From Myxococcales bacterium (lineage in GTDB: Bacteria > Myxococcota > Polyangia > HGW-17 > SLPX01), in NCBI GenBank assembly GCA_007131745.1, contig SLPX01000356.1, positions 1-7,055 on the forward strand: a stretch of DNA of 7,055 nt, given 5' to 3'. Positions 1-5,452 of the stretch are shown here, in pieces (within the stretch, counting starts at the first letter, position 1; each line of letters opens with the position of its first letter). A program made the translations under genes and the position numbers. A model generated the notes under the pieces. The model had not been told where the DNA came from and ran no database searches. It was given only the letters and a program-made list of their open reading frames with translations.

Positions 1-5
1 CCGGT

Positions 6-929
6 TCAACATTCGGGTGATATCCCGGCCGTCTTGAACACTCCCTTGATCCCATCCGACACGCGCCTCGACGGCCAATCGTTTAGACAAGATTCCAATT
101 CCGTTGAAATCCCCAACCTGGAATTCTTTTCCCGCCACAACGGATGGTACGGCAGCAAGCAAACCTCCCTTGCCCCGCATCCCGCAAGAAAATCAGCGCA
201 AGCTCGAATATTTCCGCGAGTATCCGTTATACCGGGAATCAAGGGAATCCGGGGAATCACGGGAAGACCGCTGTTTTTCGACAAACCCGCCAACTCCTCA
301 TAATTAGACAGGATGACTTCGTTGGATACCCCGCAATAACGGCGGTGCTCTTCCGGATCCATGATCTTCAAGTCAAAATAAATCATATCCAGCCATGGAT
401 AAAGAAACCGTCCAAACAGCCCGGAATCAAACATTCCACTCGTCTCCACCAGGGTGTGGATCTCATGCTTCTTCAACTCTTTGCAGAGCTTTCCGGCGAA
501 TTCGGGGAACATGGCGGGTTCCCCGCCCGAAAGGGTCACCCCTCCACCGGAGTTGTCAAAAAAGGGTTTGTCCCGAATTACATGTTCCACGATCTCATCG
601 ACGCTCATTCGCCTACCCACCCGTGTGAGAGCGCCGGAGGGACAAACTTTTTCACATTCAAAGCACAGGATACAAACCGAACGATCTACGAAAAAAGGAT
701 TGTCGCGCGACAGTGCGTTTTCAGGGCAAACATCAATGCAAGCATCACAAGCAGCGCACATCCCCGCATCAAAGCTTATTTCCGCATCGATTCGACGCCC
801 CTCGGGATTGTGGCACCACACACAGGAGAGAGGACAACCTTTCAAAAAAATCACGGACCGAATGCCGGGCCCGTCATCGAGTGAGTTCCCCTTGATCTCG
901 AATACAAGCGGTTCATTCAGATCCGTCAC
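6..929 (-). CDS. Glycyl radical enzyme activating enzyme (radical SAM, two ferredoxin-type clusters)
   Basis: A full-length 307-residue radical-SAM protein that would abstract a hydrogen from a glycine in a partner glycyl radical enzyme, using a 4Fe-4S cluster and S-adenosylmethionine. DDGPGIRSVIFLKGC at 18-32 leads into the cluster motif C32-x3-C36-x2-C39. An inserted ferredoxin domain follows with C58, C61, C64, C68 and C86, C89, C92, C96, enough for two more 4Fe-4S clusters. LSGGEPAMFPEF at 133-144 is the SAM-binding GGE region; VETSG at 161-165, DLKIMDPEEHRRY at 186-198 and YHPL at 261-264 are typical of the family. The insert separates it from the shorter pyruvate formate-lyase activase and groups it with activases of enzymes such as benzylsuccinate synthase or hydroxyphenylacetate decarboxylase. 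The partner enzyme is not in the window, so its identity is open. GTG start at 929; TGA stop at 8-6. Confidence 0.93.
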   Translation of the reverse strand: MTDLNEPLVFEIKGNSLDDGPGIRSVIFLKGCPLSCVWCHNPEGRRIDAEISFDAGMCAACDACIDVCPENALSRDNPFFVDRSVCILCFECEKVCPSGALTRVGRRMSVDEIVEHVIRDKPFFDNSGGGVTLSGGEPAMFPEFAGKLCKELKKHEIHTLVETSGMFDSGLFGRFLYPWLDMIYFDLKIMDPEEHRRYCGVSNEVILSNYEELAGLSKNSGLPVIPRIPLIPGITDTRGNIRACADFLAGCGAREVCLLPYHPLWREKNSRLGISTELESCLNDWPSRRVSDGIKGVFKTAGISPEC

Positions 930-935
930 CCGGGT

Positions 936-941
936 TTCCTC
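936..941 (-). promoter_or_regulatory. Ribosome binding site selecting a GTG start for the activase
   Basis: The minus strand reads CGGGAGGAAACCCGG directly before GTG at 929-927. The AGGA core lies about 8 nt from the start, which supports GTG as the initiation codon. The core also sits in the loop of a small CGGG/CCCG hairpin (931-944). Confidence 0.65.
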
Positions 942-959
942 CCGAAAACAGCCGATCCA

Positions 960-2834
960 TCAAGCCTTGTCGTCGAACTTGAATGCTATGGCATACACGC
1001 CGTCTTCAAGCTGGCTTTGAACATTACAGCCGCTCTTGTAAAAAACATTCAGCATTTTCCTGTTTTGACGGAGAACCTCCGCCGTAAATCCTGAAATTCC
1101 TTTTTCCTGGGCCACATCCATCAGGGAATGAAGCAGAAACGTACCTATCCCCCGTCCCTGGTGGTCGGGATGTACGATAAAAGCCACCTCGGCCATGTTC
1201 GTGGCTCGATCAAGAAACCACCGTCCCACACATACGAATTCTTCGGTTCCCTCCTCACCCAAGTAACCCGCCACCGCAAATTTTTCGTCATAATCCAAGA
1301 CCACCATGGGCTGTGCTTTCTCATGCGGAAGGGTTTTCATTGTGCCCATAAAACGATAATAAACATCGTCGTCCCGGAGATCGTAAAACAACCGGCGCAA
1401 CTTGTCCTCGTCAGTGTAAGAAATGGGGCGAAATTGCAACTCAACCCCGTCCGAGGTATTGAATGTCCAGCGATATCTCTCGGGATAACTAACCCCCCCG
1501 TCCTTCGGCAACACCTGATCCTTATAAACATAGTTATACTTCTTGGCATCTTCGAGCAGCCATTCCCGGAATTTCGGGTGTGCTATTTTAATCAGAGCCA
1601 TTGCGCGCTCGCGGATATTCTTGCCGTGGAGATAGGCTATACCCCATTCGGTAACAACATAATGCACGTCACCCCTGGTCGTCACCACGCCCGCTCCGGG
1701 TGAAAGCAAGGGTACTATCCTCGACACTTCTCCGCTCTTCGCTGTCGAGGGAAGAGCAATGATGGGCCGCCCGTTTTTCGCAAGAGCAGCTCCGCGCATG
1801 AAATCCGGCTGGCCGCCGAATCCCGAGTAAAACTTGTGGCCCAGTGAATCAGAGCAGACCTGACCGGTCAAATCCAGCTCAAGACATGAATTGATCGCTA
1901 CCATGTCATCATTTCGAGAAATATTCCGGGGGTCGGAAACATAGTCGGTCGGATAGAACTCAAACACTGGATTGTTGTTTATGATATCGTACATTTCCTT
2001 CGTTCCAAGACAAAAAGCCGCTACGATTTTTCCTGGGTGAAAACTCTTTTTCCGGTTGGTTATGACTCCCTCTTTATAAAGCTCAACAAGTCCGTCGGAA
2101 AACATCTCGGTGTGGACACCGAGGTCTCTCTTGTCTTTCAAGTGTTTCAACACGGCATTGGGGATCGAACCTATTCCGGCCTGTATTGTCGCTCCATTCG
2201 GCACCAACCGGGAAACATAAAACCCTATGCGTTCCGCTATTTCGTCGGGAGCGGGCGAATGGTATTCCAGCACGGGTTCGTCTTTTTCCACTATTGCATT
2301 CAGTTGATCTACATTCACGAATGAATCACCCAATGTGCGGGGCATCATTGAATTCACCTGCGCAATAACGTAATCAGCGTTTTCAATCGCTGTCTTGACG
2401 CATTCCACGGACATCCCCAAAGAACAGTTGCCGAAAGAATCGGGGGGCGTCACCTGGACCAGCGCAACATCGATATGAAGCCTTCTTGATTCAATGATCT
2501 TTGGAATCTCGGACAGAAAGATCGGCGTGTAATCCGCATCGCCTCGGCCCACGGCCTCACGAGCGGCCTTGCCGATAAAAAAAGTATTCAACCTGAACAT
2601 TTTGCGGAACTTCTCGTCGGTATACGGTGAAACATTCAAGGAAATGAGATGCAGGATTTCAGCATCAGCAAGGTTTTCGGGAAACTGGGTCAAACTCTTC
2701 ACAAGAAACTGGGGTTCCGCACATCCGGTGCCGATAAATATTCGCCGCCCCGGTCTTATCTTGCGAAATGCGGTTCCTACCTTGCACAGTCTCTTTTCAT
2801 ATTCGATTTTTTTTCTCTCAAGACGCCATTCCAT
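960..2834 (-). CDS. Acetyl-CoA hydrolase/CoA-transferase fused to a GNAT acyltransferase domain
   Basis: A 624-residue cytoplasmic protein. Residues ~1-455 match the acetyl-CoA hydrolase/transferase family (4-hydroxybutyrate or acetate CoA-transferase type), which moves CoA between acyl groups through a glutamyl-CoA thioester. QAGIGSIPNAVL lies at 218-229, HTEMFSDG at 241-248 with E243 the expected catalytic glutamate, and SGFGGQPDFMRGA at 337-349 as the CoA-binding loop. Residues ~463-620 form a GNAT domain: FRPIS at 468-472 opens it, and motif A is VAFIVHPDHQGRGIG at 550-564, with QGRGIG contacting acyl-CoA pyrophosphate. The two-domain arrangement is known in databases, mostly from Desulfobacterota to my knowledge. 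The GNAT part may acylate protein lysines, as Pat proteins do, but its target is unknown. ATG start at 2834 with a strong ribosome binding site; the next gene follows after 30 nt. The acyl substrates cannot be read from sequence. Confidence 0.9.
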   Translation of the reverse strand: MEWRLERKKIEYEKRLCKVGTAFRKIRPGRRIFIGTGCAEPQFLVKSLTQFPENLADAEILHLISLNVSPYTDEKFRKMFRLNTFFIGKAAREAVGRGDADYTPIFLSEIPKIIESRRLHIDVALVQVTPPDSFGNCSLGMSVECVKTAIENADYVIAQVNSMMPRTLGDSFVNVDQLNAIVEKDEPVLEYHSPAPDEIAERIGFYVSRLVPNGATIQAGIGSIPNAVLKHLKDKRDLGVHTEMFSDGLVELYKEGVITNRKKSFHPGKIVAAFCLGTKEMYDIINNNPVFEFYPTDYVSDPRNISRNDDMVAINSCLELDLTGQVCSDSLGHKFYSGFGGQPDFMRGAALAKNGRPIIALPSTAKSGEVSRIVPLLSPGAGVVTTRGDVHYVVTEWGIAYLHGKNIRERAMALIKIAHPKFREWLLEDAKKYNYVYKDQVLPKDGGVSYPERYRWTFNTSDGVELQFRPISYTDEDKLRRLFYDLRDDDVYYRFMGTMKTLPHEKAQPMVVLDYDEKFAVAGYLGEEGTEEFVCVGRWFLDRATNMAEVAFIVHPDHQGRGIGTFLLHSLMDVAQEKGISGFTAEVLRQNRKMLNVFYKSGCNVQSQLEDGVYAIAFKFDDKA

Positions 2835-2841
2835 GCGAATT

Positions 2842-2846
2842 CTCCT
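2842..2846 (-). promoter_or_regulatory. Ribosome binding site of the CoA-transferase/GNAT gene
   Basis: AGGAG on the minus strand lies 7 nt before the ATG at 2834, within a purine-rich stretch GAGAAGGAGAA. The motif and spacing are near ideal and fix this start codon. A 5-bp hairpin (2851-2867) lies just upstream and leaves the site exposed. Confidence 0.75.
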
Positions 2847-2947
2847 TCTCCGGGATTATGATTCCCGAAATTATCCACAAAAAATACCATGGAGTCATTT
2901 AAGAGTCACGCGACCCTCAATCACCCCGTATTTTAAACATGAGCTTC

Positions 2948-2970
2948 ATCAAAAGACTATCGCTTTTGAT
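2948..2970. repeat. Perfect 8-bp inverted repeat, candidate operator
   Basis: ATCAAAAG at 2948-2955 and CTTTTGAT at 2963-2970 are exact reverse complements separated by 7 nt. A third, near-identical copy ATCAAAAC lies at 2995-3002. The element is not followed by a T-run on the minus strand, so it does not look like a terminator. It lies directly downstream of a weak promoter-like pair, where a repressor site would be expected. Its half-sites resemble FNR half-sites (TTGAT/ATCAA) but in the opposite orientation, so FNR binding is not supported. Regulator unknown. Confidence 0.45.
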
Positions 2971-2999
2971 ATTAGTAGGATTGCATCGACAAGGATCAA
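2971..2999 (-). promoter_or_regulatory. Weak candidate sigma-70 promoter for the CoA-transferase/activase genes
   Basis: On the minus strand, TTGATC (2999-2994) and ACTAAT (2976-2971) are separated by 17 bp. Each matches its consensus hexamer at 4 of 6 positions. The inverted repeat follows immediately, which would place it over the transcription start. The match is weak and could be chance in AT-rich DNA. Confidence 0.25.
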
Positions 3000-3012
3000 A
3001 ACGTGATAGCAA

Positions 3013-5445
3013 TCAGTTCCTAAGATCAAACATCAGCTTCACCGCCATTGAAATCGAAGCCAGCTTGGAACGAGCGGAATCCCCACGCGATGTCAGCACC
3101 ATCGGCATGTCGCCGCAAAGAATGACCCCCGCGCAGACCGCGCCCGTCTGCGTGGTCAAAGACTTGTACAAAACATTGCCCGCGTCTATGTCGGGCATCA
3201 ATAAAATGTCGGCCGTGCCTTTGATGATCCCCTTGTATTTCTTCTCGGCGGCTATTTCAGGATCCATGGCCACGTCAAAAGAGAGCGGACCCTCAACTAT
3301 GCAATCCTTGCGATCCGCGAATTTTTCAGCAATACGGGCCGCTTCTATTGAACTCTCAACGCTGGGGTTGACCGATTCTATCGCGGAAATCACCGCCACT
3401 TTGGGTTGCGCAATATTCAGACTGCGCGCTACCTTGAGAGCGTTTTCAACGATCGCCAACTTTTTATGCTCATCCGGATAAGGGTTCACAGCGGCATCCG
3501 TGATAATGAGCAGCTTGTTTCGCATGGGAATATCCATGACCACCGCATGTGAGATGAGTTGCCCTTTTTTCAGTTTGCCCGAGTCCTTAAGATATCGGAA
3601 TACGCCCCGCAAAATCTGCTCTGTCTTGAGGCTTCCTTTCATCAGAACATGCACCTTGCCCTGATCCATGAGGTCAGTGGCGCTCTTGATCGGATCTTCG
3701 GTGTCTATGATCTTGTAGTTTTCTCCGTCGAGCACGAGGTCGAAATCATACGCAATCCTGTTGATAGCCGCATAATCTCCGAGCAACACGAACTTGGCGA
3801 TACGATACCTCCCTTCCTCGTTGGCGCGCTTTGCAGCCAGCAGGGCTTCCTCGTTTTCAGCGCCCACAATCGCCACCGTGGGATCAAAGCGCTCCTTGAC
3901 CGTCAGGTACGTGGCATCGATCAAATCATCGATGGACAATATGGGAGCACCCGATTTCCTATAATAAAGCTTCCTTCCAAAAACCGAGGTTGAAAAAAGC
4001 TCTCTTTCCCCGGCCCTCTCTTTCGCCAACTCATCCCGAACCTTTACATAATCCTTCAGCGAGTCCCTGTTGTAATAAGCTCTTATCACTCCCGCTGCCA
4101 ACGCCTCGATTTCAACATTCCCGGGTATTTCTATGACACCGAACCGGCCGTTCAGTTCATTCTTCACGGCTTCCATCAATTCATCCGAGCGGGAAAGGCT
4201 TCCCGTCACAACCAACAACGGTGAAAAATCCGCCCGGCCCGCGACGCCTGACACCGCCTGCGAAATTTTCCGTGCCATAAAGCGAATCAAAAGCCGTATC
4301 TTCTTACGCTGAACCTCATCAGCGCCTCGCTTCAAAAAAGCCAGAAGAGCGCGGAAATCATCAGTGCCGGCAAGGGACAACAAACCACCCCTGTCACGAA
4401 CAGCGCGGTCCAGATCCTGGAAAGTGATATCTTCATGTTTCAAACTGTAAAGAACCCGATCTATTTCTATCTCGCCGCATCGATTGGTGGATGGAACTCC
4501 TGAATACGCGTTCAATACTGAAACGACCCTTCCGTTTTTATGCGCGGCGACTGAAATCCCCGCTCCTAGATGAGCCGAAACGAGATCCAGATCATCCGGA
4601 TTCTTGCCGAGAATCGACGCTGAGAGGTTCCAAACAGCCTTGTGGTTCAGGTAATGTGCAGCGGTTCCATCCCGGACAATTCTTGAATACCCGGTAAGTC
4701 TCTCTTCCACGTCCAGTTCGTCGGAAACCACCGGGTCACTGATCGTAAGCAGAAAATCTTCGTCTTTTTTGAGGTCTTCGGCAAAACGGGAAGCAATCCA
4801 GATCCCAAGGTTGCTGTGATGATCCACCCGAGCGTCTTCCAGATCCCTGACCATTTCATCCACCACTTCATAAGTTCCCGACAATACGGGCTTAATGAAC
4901 CCGCCCCTGCATCCAATGCCTGAAAGCGAATTCAAATCAATGCCCGTCTCCCGCGCCCATTCCCGTATGGACTCGCAGCGGCAATCCACGCTGTCACAAA
5001 CATCGGGAGACAAGTGCAATATCGCATCATGAACGGGTCCACCGCCCTCAAAATAAGCCACATTGGTCACCCCAAGATGAGGATTTATTACCAAAAACCT
5101 CTTTTTTCCTCCACGCGCCTTTTCCGAAACTTCCTCCCCTAACAGACGGTCCAAAACCAACTCTCTCCGCCCGTTCTCTCTTTCGAACTTCACAATTTTT
5201 GTAACAATTTCTCCCAGCAATTCATCAGCGCCCGAAACACACCGGCAATTACAAATCGGTCGAACCAATTCTTCCAACATGCCGATTACTCGGGTTGCTG
5301 AATCTTCGTCCATGGATTCAAGAGCACGGGAAGCAAGACCCCGGATTTCATCACAGAGATCCGTCAGGGTTCCCTCCCTTCCCTTCAAATCCAAACCGGC
5401 TTTACGAAGATTTTCAACGGCTTCCGCGAGTTTTTTCACTTCCAT
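3013..5445 (-). CDS. Butyrate kinase-like / phosphate butyryltransferase fusion protein
   Basis: An 810-residue cytoplasmic protein in three parts. Residues 1-115 are a predicted helical extension of unknown function with a CNCRC motif at 65-69. Residues ~116-458 resemble butyrate kinase (acetate kinase family): VINP at 119-122, CRGGFIKP at 179-186, SNLG at 211-214, DPVVSDEL at 237-244, AHLGAGISV at 291-299, NRCG at 321-324 and EIEALAAG at 445-452. After a ~45-residue linker, residues ~503-810 resemble phosphate butyryltransferase/acetyltransferase: VAIVGAENEEAL at 524-535, LMKG at 601-604, ITDAAVNPYPD at 648-658, PDIDAGNVLYKSL at 751-763 and LTSRGDS at 784-790. Separate enzymes of these families are about 355 and 300 residues. 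Together they would turn acyl-CoA, phosphate and ADP into acid, ATP and CoA, or the reverse. The kinase loop normally GSTSTK reads HLGVTN, so kinase activity is uncertain, whereas the transferase motifs look intact. ATG start at 5445; stop TGA. Confidence 0.9.
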   Translation of the reverse strand: MEVKKLAEAVENLRKAGLDLKGREGTLTDLCDEIRGLASRALESMDEDSATRVIGMLEELVRPICNCRCVSGADELLGEIVTKIVKFERENGRRELVLDRLLGEEVSEKARGGKKRFLVINPHLGVTNVAYFEGGGPVHDAILHLSPDVCDSVDCRCESIREWARETGIDLNSLSGIGCRGGFIKPVLSGTYEVVDEMVRDLEDARVDHHSNLGIWIASRFAEDLKKDEDFLLTISDPVVSDELDVEERLTGYSRIVRDGTAAHYLNHKAVWNLSASILGKNPDDLDLVSAHLGAGISVAAHKNGRVVSVLNAYSGVPSTNRCGEIEIDRVLYSLKHEDITFQDLDRAVRDRGGLLSLAGTDDFRALLAFLKRGADEVQRKKIRLLIRFMARKISQAVSGVAGRADFSPLLVVTGSLSRSDELMEAVKNELNGRFGVIEIPGNVEIEALAAGVIRAYYNRDSLKDYVKVRDELAKERAGERELFSTSVFGRKLYYRKSGAPILSIDDLIDATYLTVKERFDPTVAIVGAENEEALLAAKRANEEGRYRIAKFVLLGDYAAINRIAYDFDLVLDGENYKIIDTEDPIKSATDLMDQGKVHVLMKGSLKTEQILRGVFRYLKDSGKLKKGQLISHAVVMDIPMRNKLLIITDAAVNPYPDEHKKLAIVENALKVARSLNIAQPKVAVISAIESVNPSVESSIEAARIAEKFADRKDCIVEGPLSFDVAMDPEIAAEKKYKGIIKGTADILLMPDIDAGNVLYKSLTTQTGAVCAGVILCGDMPMVLTSRGDSARSKLASISMAVKLMFDLRN

Positions 5446-5452
5446 TGTGTTT

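Larger units (their letters stand above)
2835..3012. other. 178-nt intergenic region between the kinase-transferase and CoA-transferase genes
   Basis: This is the only sizeable non-coding gap in the window. Read on the minus strand, it holds in order a weak promoter-like pair, a perfect 8-bp inverted repeat, a TGACTC direct repeat, a short 5-bp hairpin and a strong ribosome binding site for the CoA-transferase gene. No T-tract follows any hairpin, so no intrinsic terminator is supported for the upstream gene. No convincing small gene was seen. The most natural reading is an internal regulatory region, but read-through from the upstream genes is equally possible. Confidence 0.6.

Noticed and set aside
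228..262. GGGAATC-like units repeated about every 9-10 bp
   Set aside because: This is the coding sequence of the activase segment PRIPLIPGIT; the repetition follows from repeated Ile-Pro residues.
144..884. Long plus-strand open frame opposite the activase gene
   Set aside because: Its translation shows no family motifs, and the opposite strand encodes an unmistakable radical-SAM enzyme.
1128..1703. Plus-strand open frame opposite the CoA-transferase/GNAT gene
   Set aside because: It is antisense to conserved domains and has no recognisable protein features.
2851..2867. Hairpin CGGGA/TCCCG as a riboswitch or attenuator
   Set aside because: A 5-bp stem alone, without a longer structured leader or a competing fold, does not support a riboswitch.
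2948..2970. Rho-independent terminator for the kinase-transferase gene
   Set aside because: The stem is AT-rich with a 7-nt loop and no T-run follows it on the transcribed strand.
2948..2970. FNR binding site
   Set aside because: FNR sites are TTGAT-N4-ATCAA; here the half-sites face the other way, with a 7-nt centre.
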